Shown here one piece after another: positions 35,044 to 45,305 of a DNA stretch of 64,000 nt. The notes under the pieces are model-generated. The model worked only from the letters and a program-made list of their open reading frames with translations. It was not told the DNA's origin and ran no database searches. The DNA is from Kitasatospora cinereorecta (GTDB taxonomy: Bacteria > Actinomycetota > Actinomycetes > Streptomycetales > Streptomycetaceae): NCBI RefSeq assembly GCF_024172095.1, contig NZ_JAMZDX010000006.1, forward strand, positions 248,001-312,000, given 5' to 3'. Every line of letters starts with the position of its first letter. Position 1 is the first letter of the stretch. Position numbers and translations under genes: made by a program.

Positions 35044-36075
35044 ATGTCCTCGCGCGCCCGTCTCCGTACCGCCTCCGCCATCGCGCTGACCGTGGCGGTC
35101 TCCGCCGGCACCCTGCTGCTGACCGCCTGCGACCCGGCCGACCCGGCCGGCGGCGCGAGCGCCCCGGCCGCCACCGCGTCCGCCGCACCGACCGCCCAGG
35201 CCGCGGGCTCGGGCAAGCCGTCGGCCCCTGCCGGGTCGGCGAGCCCGTCCGCCAAGCCCGCCCCCTCGCTCAACAACACCGCCCACAACGGCCTGACCAT
35301 CAGCAACGGCACCCGCTACGTGCTGATGAACGGCACCCGGGTGGACTTCGGCACCGAGGTGCGCGACCTCGCCTGGTCCCCGGACGGGGGCTCCGCCGCC
35401 TTCGTCGACGGCTCCGGCGACCTGGTCGTCGCCAAGCCCGACGGCAGCGGCCGCGCCGTGGTCGCCAAGAACCCCGGCGGCCAGACCTGGTCGCACCCGA
35501 CCTGGCAGGTCAGCGCCGCCGACGAGTACGGGCCGGCCCGCAGCAACCTCTTCTTCACCGCCGAGGACAAGGGCGTCCTGCGCCTGATGGGCGTGGAGTC
35601 CGCCGCGCGCGGCGGCGCCCCGCACGCGCTGTCGCTGGGGCACGAGTCCGGCGACAACGTGGCCGAACTCCCGCAGACCGGGAACCTGTGGCCGAGCGGC
35701 GGCGGCGAGCACGGCAGCGCCGTCTACGCCAACCGCACCACCGGGCAGGTCTACATCCGCGACGACTACCTGCGCCAGCAGGGCAACGCGATCGGCCCGG
35801 GCTCCGAGCCGGCGCTCTCCCCGCACGGCGACGACGTGGTCTTCGTCCGCTCGGTCAACGGCCACAGCCACATCTTCGAGCTGGGGCTGGACGGCAAGCC
35901 CGCCAAGGACCTCACCCCGCAGGCCGCGGCCGACTACACCGAACCGGCGTTCTCCGCCGACGGCCGCACCCTGGCCGTCCGGGCCGCCGACGGTGTCTAC
36001 ACCCTTCCGCTGGACGGCTCCGCCGCCCCCACCAGGGTCTCCGACACCCCCGGGCTGCCCGCCTACCGGCGCTGA
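35044..36075 (+). CDS. Lipoprotein with TolB-like beta-propeller
   Basis: 343 aa. The signal peptide ends in lipobox LLLTAC (Cys about residue 29), followed by an Ala/Pro/Ser-rich linker to about residue 80 and then WD40-like/PD40 repeats (DLAWSPDGGSAAFVD, EPALSPHGDDVVFV, EPAFSADGRTLAV). It would be anchored outside the membrane and bind protein or ligand. No enzymatic residues seen. The SD is GGGGGGAA. It ends 7 bp from the convergent next gene. Confidence 0.85.
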   Translation: MSSRARLRTASAIALTVAVSAGTLLLTACDPADPAGGASAPAATASAAPTAQAAGSGKPSAPAGSASPSAKPAPSLNNTAHNGLTISNGTRYVLMNGTRVDFGTEVRDLAWSPDGGSAAFVDGSGDLVVAKPDGSGRAVVAKNPGGQTWSHPTWQVSAADEYGPARSNLFFTAEDKGVLRLMGVESAARGGAPHALSLGHESGDNVAELPQTGNLWPSGGGEHGSAVYANRTTGQVYIRDDYLRQQGNAIGPGSEPALSPHGDDVVFVRSVNGHSHIFELGLDGKPAKDLTPQAAADYTEPAFSADGRTLAVRAADGVYTLPLDGSAAPTRVSDTPGLPAYRR

Positions 36076-36082
36076 CCGGCCG

Positions 36083-36667
36083 CTACCCGGAGCTGCGCGC
36101 CAACTCGGCGCGCAGCTCGTCCAGGTGGGCGTCGGAGGTGGCGTGCGGGAGGAACTCGACCAGGTCGACGAAGCGGAACAGCACCCGGTCCGGGGTGATC
36201 GCGAACTCGTAGTCGGCGAAGCCCACCACCGCGCCGTGGGCGCCGCGCACCGCGCCGCGCACGACGTGCTCGGTCAGCTCGTCCGGCTGCGCGGCGGACA
36301 TGCCGCGCCGGGCGTTCGGCCGGGCCAGGTAGGGGCAGACCATCGAGGCGTAGAGCATGCACGCCCGGTGGCCGGGGCCCTCCAGGGTGGCCGCCAGGTT
36401 CCGGTACGGCAGGCCGGCCGCCAGCGCCTCGGCGATCGCCTCGGTCTCGGCGCCGCCGACCACCCGCCAGACCGGGCCGGCCGGCATCAGCGTGTTGCAG
36501 ACCGAGCAGAGCCGGTCCCGGGCGCAGGCTGCGCTGCGCTCGTGGTCGGTGAGCGCGAACTGCGGCTGACCGTCCTGCCACGGGGTGATCGCGGGGACGG
36601 GGTAGCCCCGGCCGTCGCGCGGCCTGGCCTCGACCGGGGGCGGTTTGGGAACGCTGTCGAAACGCAC
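36083..36667 (-). CDS. Conserved actinobacterial hypothetical protein with Cys motifs
   Basis: 194 aa. A CSVC pair (LCSVCNTLMPAG) and a later GPGHRACMLYASMVCPYL segment suggest a bound metal or Fe-S-like site, but the family was not recognised. No signal peptide or membrane segment. It ends 43 bp before the MetRS stop region is reached on the same strand order (metG lies upstream in the sequence map but downstream in transcription). Function unknown. Confidence 0.7.
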   Translation of the reverse strand: MRFDSVPKPPPVEARPRDGRGYPVPAITPWQDGQPQFALTDHERSAACARDRLCSVCNTLMPAGPVWRVVGGAETEAIAEALAAGLPYRNLAATLEGPGHRACMLYASMVCPYLARPNARRGMSAAQPDELTEHVVRGAVRGAHGAVVGFADYEFAITPDRVLFRFVDLVEFLPHATSDAHLDELRAELARSSG

Positions 36668-36710
36668 CCCCTCACGGTAGTCGCCGCGTCAATCCGCGTC
36701 GCGGGTCGGG

Positions 36711-38417
<1,707 letters not shown>

Positions 38418-38419
38418 GG

Positions 38420-38959
38420 CTAGTGGTCCAGCCCGGTTCCGGGCGTGCCGCGGGGGACCGCGAATTCGGTCAACTCGGCAGTTCCGGCAGCGAGTCGGCT
38501 CCAGCCGCCGGGGACTTGGAGGACCGCGATGCCGACCGTCGGGTACTTCTCGCGGACCCGGGCCAGCGGCTCGCTCTCCCGCTCGCCGGCCAGCATCAGC
38601 ACCAGGTCCTGCACCTCCGGGCGGTGGCCGACCAGCAGGGCGGTGCCGGTGCCGGCGGGCAACGCGCTCAGCAGCTCGACCAGTTCCTCCGCCTCGGCGC
38701 GGTAGGCGCGCGGTTCGAACACCACCTCGGGGTCGGCGCCGAGCTCGGTCAGGGCCAGCTCCCAGGTCTGCCGGGTGCGGACCGCGGTCGAGCAGACCAC
38801 CAGGTCGGGCACCACGCCGTGCTCGCGGAGCCACCGCCCGGCGGCCGGGGCGTCCGCCCGGCCGCGCTCGGCCAGCGGGCGGTCCGCGTCGGGCACGTCC
38901 GGCCAGGCGGACTTGGCGTGTCGGAGCACCACGAGCCGTACGGGAGCGGGAGCCGTCAT
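38420..38959 (-). CDS. SixA-like histidine phosphatase
   Basis: 179 aa. RHAKSAWPD is the RHG-type catalytic motif in its RHAKS form, with the second His in LLVGHRPEVQDLV; VCSTAVRTRQTWE is the SixA-like middle motif. These proteins dephosphorylate phosphohistidine in signalling proteins or small phosphates. It is directly upstream of metG with a 2-bp gap, so both are probably in one operon. Confidence 0.92.
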   Translation of the reverse strand: MTAPAPVRLVVLRHAKSAWPDVPDADRPLAERGRADAPAAGRWLREHGVVPDLVVCSTAVRTRQTWELALTELGADPEVVFEPRAYRAEAEELVELLSALPAGTGTALLVGHRPEVQDLVLMLAGERESEPLARVREKYPTVGIAVLQVPGGWSRLAAGTAELTEFAVPRGTPGTGLDH

Positions 38960-39026
38960 GGCCCCAGTGTGCGCCCTCGGGCGGGCTGAGGCAGGGCATC
39001 CACGCCCGGCGGGACGGGGGATTTCG

Positions 39027-39062
39027 GGTGGGTCCGCGGGCCGGCCGCCCCGCGGACCCACC
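39027..39062. promoter_or_regulatory. Perfect 14-bp hairpin in a divergent promoter region
   Basis: GGTGGGTCCGCGGG and its exact complement flank an 8-bp loop between the divergent SixA-like and HhH-GPD genes. A terminator is not expected here, so an operator or 5'-leader structure is possible; it lies 46 bp before the HhH-GPD start. Confidence 0.45.
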
Positions 39063-39107
39063 GTGTCGCACCCCGGCGGCACCGGGCCGAGCTGCGAGCA
39101 TGGCCCC

Positions 39108-39701
39108 ATGTCCGTCACCGTGCACCTCGCCCAGCAGCCCGAGGCCGACGAGCTGCTCTCCCGCAGCCCGCTCGCCGCACTGGTCGGGATGCTGCTGGAC
39201 CAGCAGGTCCCGATGGAGTGGGCCTTCACCGGCCCGTACACCATCAGCCGGCGGCTCGACGCCGACGACCTGGACGCCCACCGGATCGCCGCCGCCGAGC
39301 CGGAGGCGTTCGCCGCGATGCTCTCCGAGAAGCCGGCCGTGCACCGCTACCCCGGGTCGATGGCCAAGCGGATCCAGCAGCTCTGCCAGTACCTGGTGGA
39401 GCACTACGACGGCGACGCCGAGGCGGTGTGGCGGGACGCCGCCGACGGCAGGGAGCTGCTGGCCCGGCTGACCGACCTGCCCGGCTTCGGCAAGCAGAAG
39501 TCGCAGATCTTCCTCGCCCTGCTCGGCAAGCAGTTCGGCGTCCGCCCGACCGGCTGGCGCGAGGCCGCCGGCCCGTACGGCGAGGAGGGCTGCTTCCGCT
39601 CGGTCGCCGACATCACCGGCCCGGAGTCGCTCGCCCAGGTCCGCGCCTACAAGCAGGAGGCCAAGCGCGCCGCCAAGGAGGCCAAGGCCGCCAAGGACTA
39701 G
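39108..39701 (+). CDS. HhH-GPD-type base excision DNA repair protein
   Basis: 197 aa. LTDLPGFGKQKSQIFLALLGKQF is the helix-hairpin-helix, and LVGMLLDQQVPMEWAFTGPYTI resembles the actinobacterial HhH-GPD family; the tail is Lys/Ala-rich (KQEAKRAAKEAKAAK) and probably binds DNA. The catalytic Asp of classical glycosylases is not clear. It ends 5 bp from the convergent luciferase-like gene. Confidence 0.85.
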   Translation: MSVTVHLAQQPEADELLSRSPLAALVGMLLDQQVPMEWAFTGPYTISRRLDADDLDAHRIAAAEPEAFAAMLSEKPAVHRYPGSMAKRIQQLCQYLVEHYDGDAEAVWRDAADGRELLARLTDLPGFGKQKSQIFLALLGKQFGVRPTGWREAAGPYGEEGCFRSVADITGPESLAQVRAYKQEAKRAAKEAKAAKD

Positions 39702-39706
39702 ACCCG

Positions 39707-40627
39707 TCAGAGCTGGCGGGCCACCTCGGTTGCGATCAGCTCCAGGTGGTCGAGGTCGTGCAGGTCGAGGATCTGCAGGTAGATCCGGCTGCTGCCGGCC
39801 TCGCGGTAGCGGGCGATCTTCTCGACCACCTCGGCGGGGCTGCCCGCCAGGCCGTTGGTCCTCAGCTCGTCGACCTCCCGGCCGATCGCCGCGGCCCGGC
39901 GGGCCACCTCGGCGTCGTCGCGGCCGACACAGGTGACCAGCGCGTTGGAGTACACCAGGTCGTCGCCGGGGCGGCCGATCTCCTCGGCGGCGGCGCGGAC
40001 CCGGTCGATCTGCTCGCGGGTGCGCTCGACGGACTGGAACGGCAGGTTGAACTCGGCGGCGTAGCGGGCGGCGAGCGCCGGGGTGCGCTGGGGGCCCATA
40101 CCGCCGACGATCACCGGCAGCTTGTCCTGGACGGGCTTGGGCAGCGCCGGGGAGTCCTTCAGCCGGTAGTGCTCGCCCTCGAAGTCGAAGGTCTCGCCGA
40201 CCTTGGTCTCCCACAGTCCGGTGACGACGGCCAGCTGCTCCTCCAGCCGGTCGATCCGCCGGGGCGGGAAGGGGATGCCGTACGCGGTGTGCTCCTCCTC
40301 GAACCAGCCTGCGCCGAGGCCGAGTTCGATCCGGCCGCCGCTCATGGCGTCGACCTGGGCGACCTGGATGGCCAGCACGCCGGGCAGTCGGAAGGTGCCG
40401 GCGGTCATCAGGGTGCCCAGCCGGATCCGCTCGGTCTCGCGGGCCAGGCCCGCCAGGGTGATCCAGGCGTCGGTGGGGCCGGGGAGGCCGTCGCCGTCGC
40501 CCATCCTCAGGTAGTGGTCGGAGCGGAAGAAGCCGTCGTAGCCGAGCTGTTCGGCGGTGCGGGCGACGCGCAGGAGGGTGTCGTAGGAGGCGCCCTGCTG
40601 GGGCTCGGTGAAGATGCGGAGGTCCAT
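39707..40627 (-). CDS. LLM-class F420-dependent oxidoreductase
   Basis: 306 aa. The start MDLRIFTEPQQGASYDTLL, FRSDHYLRMG and LGLGAGWFEEEHTAYGIPFP are typical of TIM-barrel luciferase-like enzymes that use F420. ATG 40627 matches the usual family start; 40639 is an alternative. It follows the PPTase gene by 50 bp on the same strand, so it could be the last gene of the AmCP cluster operon, but similar genes are also common outside clusters. Substrate unknown. Confidence 0.88.
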   Translation of the reverse strand: MDLRIFTEPQQGASYDTLLRVARTAEQLGYDGFFRSDHYLRMGDGDGLPGPTDAWITLAGLARETERIRLGTLMTAGTFRLPGVLAIQVAQVDAMSGGRIELGLGAGWFEEEHTAYGIPFPPRRIDRLEEQLAVVTGLWETKVGETFDFEGEHYRLKDSPALPKPVQDKLPVIVGGMGPQRTPALAARYAAEFNLPFQSVERTREQIDRVRAAAEEIGRPGDDLVYSNALVTCVGRDDAEVARRAAAIGREVDELRTNGLAGSPAEVVEKIARYREAGSSRIYLQILDLHDLDHLELIATEVARQL

Positions 40628-40677
40628 GGTTTCCATCATCCGACAGACAGTCACTTTTCTGGGATGGTCGGGGGTGC

Positions 40678-41397
40678 TCAGGCGGCAGTGAATCGGCGGA
40701 CCGGTCCGGTGCAGTCCGCGGGCCGGGCCAGGGCGGCCCGGCGGGTGCCGGCGGACAGCGGCAGGTCCTGGACGGTCCAGGCGGAGCGGGGCTCTGCCTG
40801 GACCGGGCGGACGGTGACGGTGCCGGGGTGTGCCGGGTCGACCACCAGGCGGTGCCGGGCGGTGGCCCGGGGCAGGCCGACGGCCTTCATCAGCGCCTCC
40901 TTGCGGGTCCAGGCCCGGGCGAACGCCTCGCCCCGCTCGGCCTCGGGCAACCGCTCGACCTGGCGCCGCTCCTCGGGGGCGAGGCAGCGTCCGAGGAGGG
41001 CGGCGAGGTCGGTCGTCCGGAGCGGTTCCAGGTCGACGCCGACCGGGTCGCCCACCGCCAGGGCGAGCAGCCAGTGCCGTCCGGCCCGGGTGAGGCCGAT
41101 GAACACCGGGGCGCCGCCGTCGGTGCCCACCCGGGTCGGCTGCCGGACGCCCGGGGTGTCCGGCCGTTCGATCCGCAGCGCGGCCGGGTCCTGGTCCAGG
41201 TAACCGCCGACGATCCGGCGAGCGTGGGCCCAGGCGGCAGCGAAGCCGCACCGGTCGGCCGCCAGCGAGAGCCGAGCGCAGTGGCGCCGTTCCTCGGCGG
41301 AGAGCAGGGCCAGGTCCCGGTCCGGGTCGCCGCCGTGCCCGTGGCCGTGCCACACGTGGGCTTCCCCGCGCGGCGGGAGGGAGGGGGTGCGGGTCAC
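40678..41397 (-). CDS. 4'-phosphopantetheinyl transferase (Sfp-type)
   Basis: 239 aa from a GTG start. VGVDLEPLR carries the Mg-binding Asp-x-Glu and ARAWTRKEALMKAVG the W-x-x-K-E-A motif. Sfp-type enzymes attach phosphopantetheine to acyl or peptidyl carrier proteins. No NRPS or PKS carrier is seen in this window, and LysW does not need this modification. It follows the MFS gene by 42 bp. It may serve clusters elsewhere or a carrier protein outside the window. Confidence 0.9.
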   Translation of the reverse strand: MTRTPSLPPRGEAHVWHGHGHGGDPDRDLALLSAEERRHCARLSLAADRCGFAAAWAHARRIVGGYLDQDPAALRIERPDTPGVRQPTRVGTDGGAPVFIGLTRAGRHWLLALAVGDPVGVDLEPLRTTDLAALLGRCLAPEERRQVERLPEAERGEAFARAWTRKEALMKAVGLPRATARHRLVVDPAHPGTVTVRPVQAEPRSAWTVQDLPLSAGTRRAALARPADCTGPVRRFTAA

Positions 41398-41439
41398 GGC
41401 GTCCGCCCTTCTGAGGTGAGGAGGCCCTGCGGCGGGGGT

Positions 41440-42672
41440 TCAGGCGGCCTGGGCGGCGGCCGGCTCGCGGGCCGGCTCGACCGGTGCGGGCTCGGCGGTC
41501 CGGCGGGCGCCGGCCAGGCTGAACAGGGCGCAGCCGATCGCGATCACGGCGACGACGTACCAGTTCAGGCCGGGGAGGCCGGTGGTGCGGGCCAGGTCGT
41601 AGAGGGCGCCGGCGGCGAGGGTGCCGACCATGTTCCCGAAGCTGCGGAAGAAGTGCATCGAGCCCATCGCCCGGGAGAGGTTCTCGCGCGGCATCTGCTT
41701 GGCCACCCACAGGTCGAAGGACGGGGTGAACAGGATGTCGCCGAAGACCACCACGAAGCAGCCGAGGATCACCCAGACCGCGCTGCGGCCGGCGCCGAAG
41801 AGCAGGTAGGCGGCGGTCATCGCGGCGAAGCCGACCGCCATCACCTGGCCGGGCTGCAGGTGCCGGTTGAGCAGCCGCAGCACCGGGAACTGCAGGACCA
41901 GCAGGGTGATGCCGGTGATCCAGAACGGCATCGAGATCGGCAGGCCCTTGACGTACTCCTGCATGTGCAGCGGGATGCCGACCAGGAAGCTGATGGACAG
42001 CAGCCAGAACACGCTGGACAGGACGAAGTACCGTCCGCCGCCGCCGAGTCGGATGCCCTTCAGCACGGCGAGGCTGAACAGCGGGGCCTTCGCGGCCGGG
42101 GCCCCGGCGGTGTCGGCCGGAGCGGTGTCGGCCGGGATGACGAAGACGGCGGCCAGGCAGTACACCGCGAACAGCGCGAACACGGTGCTGAACAGCACGG
42201 CCATGCTGAGGTGGACGAAAAGGCCGCCGATCAGGGCGCCGCCGATGGCGCCGAGCTGGCAGGCCATCTGGAAGGAGGAGAACGCCTTGGGGCGGTCCGC
42301 CTCGGGGAAGGTGGAGAGGATGTTCTTCAGGCCGGGGAAGGACATGCCCGAGCCGAAGCCGACGAAGAAGGCCAGCACGCTGTACGCGGCCACCCCGTGC
42401 ACGAAGCCCATGCCCCAGAGCGCGAGGGCCTCCACGGCGACACCGGCGATGATCCCGCCGCGGACGCCGATCCGCTGCGAGAGTCCCTCGTAGCTGAAGG
42501 TCGAGGTCAGTCGGCCGACGTAGGTCAGGAACATCACGAAGCCGGCCCAGAAGCCGCTGTAGGCGACGCCCAGGTTGGAGACCAGGAGCGGGAAGTAGAC
42601 GTAGTTGCCGATGTGCGCCAGCGCGATGCCGACGTTGATCCCCCAGAGGGTGCGCCGCAGTTGGGTGGTCAC
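41440..42672 (-). CDS. MFS transporter of the AmCP cluster
   Basis: 410 aa, about twelve transmembrane helices. GINVGIALAHIGNYVYFPLL is helix 1, and LTSTFSYEGLSQRIGVRGG the motif-A loop. The GTG start overlaps the amidohydrolase stop as GTGA. Its place in the operon suggests export of the final product, though uptake cannot be excluded. The C-terminal tail is Ala/Pro/Glu-rich. Confidence 0.9.
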   Translation of the reverse strand: MTTQLRRTLWGINVGIALAHIGNYVYFPLLVSNLGVAYSGFWAGFVMFLTYVGRLTSTFSYEGLSQRIGVRGGIIAGVAVEALALWGMGFVHGVAAYSVLAFFVGFGSGMSFPGLKNILSTFPEADRPKAFSSFQMACQLGAIGGALIGGLFVHLSMAVLFSTVFALFAVYCLAAVFVIPADTAPADTAGAPAAKAPLFSLAVLKGIRLGGGGRYFVLSSVFWLLSISFLVGIPLHMQEYVKGLPISMPFWITGITLLVLQFPVLRLLNRHLQPGQVMAVGFAAMTAAYLLFGAGRSAVWVILGCFVVVFGDILFTPSFDLWVAKQMPRENLSRAMGSMHFFRSFGNMVGTLAAGALYDLARTTGLPGLNWYVVAVIAIGCALFSLAGARRTAEPAPVEPAREPAAAQAA

Positions 42673-43994
42673 AGGACGACCTTTCCTTCCGATGCCGATT
42701 CCCGGATGGTGCGGATCTCGCGGGCGATCGCCGTGCGGTCGATCGCGACTCCGTGGACGACGGTGGTGTCCGGCAGGGTGGAGAGCGGGCTGCCGGTGCC
42801 CGCGGTGAACAGGTTGTACGTGGCGGGGGCGCCGATGCTCAGCGGGTGCGTCACCGAGTCCTGGCCCGCCAGCTCGCGGAAGAACCGCAGGTTGTCGACG
42901 GTCGCGGCGTGCCGCAGGCCGTCCCGCAGCTCCGGGTCGTCGGCCTCGTCGCCGGCCAGCAGGTCCAGCTCGCCGAGCAGGCTGTAGCCGTGGAAGGCGC
43001 CGGTGTTGCCGCAGTCGGTGCCGACCAGCAGCCGGCCGCGGCGCAGGGCGGCGAGGTTGTTGAGGCGCATCGCGTGCAGGGCGGCGGTGCGGGTGTCCTG
43101 GCACTTGTACTGGATGCCGTACGGCTCCTCGACGCCGGCGACGAAGTCGAGGTTGGCCGGGTCCTGGGTGTCGAGGAAGCCGGGGCGGCCGTACTCGGCC
43201 CGGAACTCCTCGCGCTCCATGACCATCGGGCGCAGGCCGCTCAGGGTGGAGACGAAGCGGGCGCCGTCCAGCTGCTGCCAGTCCTCGTCGGTGAGTTCGA
43301 AGTCGCGGACCGGGTGGGCGAAGAGGCGGAAGCCGATCCGGTACGCCTCCAGCACCTCCTCGCGGGTGTTGCAGTCGAGGACGGCCGGGACGCCCTGCTC
43401 CCGGGTGACCTGCTCGGTGTGCTCCAGGACCTTCGGGGAGAGCCGGGAGAACCGGGCGGCCATCTCCGGCTGCTCGGTGCCGTCGGTGAACATCACCTTG
43501 AGGAAGGTGCCACCGCGCCGCCGGTTGGCGTGCAGCACGTCGGCGAGGTCCTCCTCCATGCCGAGCTGGAAGACCGGCGAGGGGAACTCCACGCCGTGGC
43601 CGGTGAGGCCCATGGCGTCCCGGGTGGCGGTGGCGGCGTAGCCGCAGTGCACCAACTCGGGGTAGGGGACGGCGGATTCGGCCTGCCCGGCCTCCCACCG
43701 GGACTTCAGCAGCGGGTAGCCGAACAGGTCGGCGACGTGGGTGACGCCGTGGTACAGGTACGACAGGGCGCTGATCCGCGGGTCGTCCAGCGAGTCGTCG
43801 AAGTTGGCCGGCAGGGCGAGGTGGGCGTGTGCCTCGACGTAGCCGGGCCACAGCTCGACCGCCTCGCCGCTCGCGCCGGTCCGCTCGCCGACCGGCTCGA
43901 TCCGGGTGAACACGCCGTCCTCGACGTCCACGTCGTAGAGCAGCCCGGGGTCGAGGGCGGGGATCGCCACCCGCCGCAGCTCGTGGGTGGTCAT
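42669..43994 (-). CDS. Amidohydrolase superfamily enzyme of the AmCP cluster
   Basis: 441 aa. YVEAHAHL (His 56 and 58) opens the metal site, TFLKVMFTDG holds a Lys in the place of the carbamylated lysine, FAHPV the next His, and VGTDCGN the Asp. Where dipeptidase relatives have a His after the third barrel strand, this protein reads AVLDCNT, so one ligand differs. Relatives include Xaa-Arg/Lys-type dipeptidases and imidazolonepropionases. ATGA overlaps with both neighbours place it inside the operon. It may hydrolyse or cyclise a product amide. Confidence 0.85.
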   Translation of the reverse strand: MTTHELRRVAIPALDPGLLYDVDVEDGVFTRIEPVGERTGASGEAVELWPGYVEAHAHLALPANFDDSLDDPRISALSYLYHGVTHVADLFGYPLLKSRWEAGQAESAVPYPELVHCGYAATATRDAMGLTGHGVEFPSPVFQLGMEEDLADVLHANRRRGGTFLKVMFTDGTEQPEMAARFSRLSPKVLEHTEQVTREQGVPAVLDCNTREEVLEAYRIGFRLFAHPVRDFELTDEDWQQLDGARFVSTLSGLRPMVMEREEFRAEYGRPGFLDTQDPANLDFVAGVEEPYGIQYKCQDTRTAALHAMRLNNLAALRRGRLLVGTDCGNTGAFHGYSLLGELDLLAGDEADDPELRDGLRHAATVDNLRFFRELAGQDSVTHPLSIGAPATYNLFTAGTGSPLSTLPDTTVVHGVAIDRTAIAREIRTIRESASEGKVVL

Positions 43995-45247
43995 CGGGCC
44001 ACCTTGACCGCGACCTCGACACCGATGTGGTCCAGGGCGGCCTCGGCGCGGCCGTGGGCCTCGTCGCGGTCGGCGCCGGTGAAGACCACGTGGCCGAGCC
44101 AGTCGAAGTTGCTCCGCGACAGCTTGGAGACCGGGCGGCCGGGCTCGCGGTAGCCGAGCGCGTCGTGGTAGCCGGGCAGTTCCTTGAGCGCGGTGAAGTC
44201 GATCGCCTTCAGCTCGCCCTCGACCGGGGAGCCGAACCAGCGGCCGGTGGCGATGACCTCGCCGGGGAAGGGCAGTTCGGGGGTCTCGCCGAGGGCGAGG
44301 CGGATCACCTCGAGGTACGGGTCGACGCCGCCGGAGATCTTCATCAGGGCGGGGACGATGCCGCCGACCAGGCGCCCGTTGACCTCGCAGAGCACCGGGC
44401 CGTCCGCGGTCAGGAAGTACTCGGTGTGGATGAAGCCGAAGTCGATGCCGAGGCCGGCCGACACCTTCTCGTTCATCGCGAACAGCTCGGCCTCCAGCGA
44501 GTGGCCGCGGAAGTAGGTGGCACCCATCTCGATGAAGTACGGGAAGCCGCTCAGCGTGCGGTCGGTGATGCCGAGGTTGACCAGCGTGCCGTCGGCGAGC
44601 ACCACGGACTCGACCGAGACCAGCTCGCCGGTGACGAACTCCTCGACCAGCAGGTCCGGGATGCGGGTGACGCCGCGGCCGTAGTCGGCGACCTTCGCCA
44701 GGTCGGCGAGGTAGGCCTGGAGCTCGTCCTCGTTGGTCAGGTGCAGCACGTGCAGGCTGGCGGTGCCGTCGGAGGGCTTCACCACGCAGGGGAAGCCGAC
44801 CTCGCGGATGGCCGCCTCGATCTGCGCCGGGTCCTCGACGTGGGCGAAGCGCGGCTGGCGCACGCCCGGGGTGTCGCGCAGGGCGAGCCGGGTGCGGTGC
44901 TTGTGGCGGGCGTTGAGCGCGCCCTCGACACTGAGGCCGGGCAGGCCGAGCGCGCGGGCCACCGAGGCCGCGTGCACGGTGTGGTACTCGCTGTAGGTGG
45001 TGACGCCGTGCACCTCGTTGGCGGCGTGGACCTCCTTGACCAGCTGCACCAGGGCGTCGATCGAGAAGGCCTGCTCGCTCTTGATGACGTGGCAGTTCGG
45101 GTGTGCGTAGGCGTCCTTGGCCAGCGGCGAGGCGTTCAGGTAGAAGTCGGGGTCGGCGCTGATCAGGGTGACCCGGTGGCCGAGCTCCAGCGCGTTGGCG
45201 ATGCCGGCGATGCCGTTCGGGTTGCACTCCACCATGACGATGTGCAT
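43991..45247 (-). CDS. ATP-grasp ligase of the AmCP cluster
   Basis: 418 aa. A Rossmann-like N-terminal part (HIVMVECNPNGIAGIANALE) is followed by the ATP-grasp fold: FPCVVKPSDGTASLHV (ATP-binding Lys), DLLVEEFVTGELVSVE, and metal-binding Glu/Asn in CEVNGRLVGG. It resembles BacD-type L-amino-acid ligases and carboxylate-amine ligases. It would join an amino acid or other amine to the AmCP-made unit. It is separated by 58 bp from the transketolase gene and overlaps the amidohydrolase by ATGA. Confidence 0.88.
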   Translation of the reverse strand: MHIVMVECNPNGIAGIANALELGHRVTLISADPDFYLNASPLAKDAYAHPNCHVIKSEQAFSIDALVQLVKEVHAANEVHGVTTYSEYHTVHAASVARALGLPGLSVEGALNARHKHRTRLALRDTPGVRQPRFAHVEDPAQIEAAIREVGFPCVVKPSDGTASLHVLHLTNEDELQAYLADLAKVADYGRGVTRIPDLLVEEFVTGELVSVESVVLADGTLVNLGITDRTLSGFPYFIEMGATYFRGHSLEAELFAMNEKVSAGLGIDFGFIHTEYFLTADGPVLCEVNGRLVGGIVPALMKISGGVDPYLEVIRLALGETPELPFPGEVIATGRWFGSPVEGELKAIDFTALKELPGYHDALGYREPGRPVSKLSRSNFDWLGHVVFTGADRDEAHGRAEAALDHIGVEVAVKVAR

Positions 45248-45305
45248 GGGATGTCCTTTCGCGGTCCCACCGAACGTGCTTGGCCGGTGGCGGGGTTGGG
45301 TTGGG

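Noticed and set aside
38418..40214. Long upstream extension of the MetRS frame
   Set aside because: The MetRS starts at 38417 with its conserved N-terminus; the extension is antisense to the HhH-GPD and luciferase-like genes.
42673..44022. N-terminal extension of the MFS frame opposite to the operon reading
   Set aside because: The amidohydrolase is read in another frame here with full motifs; the GTG at 42672 with GTGA overlap is the natural start.
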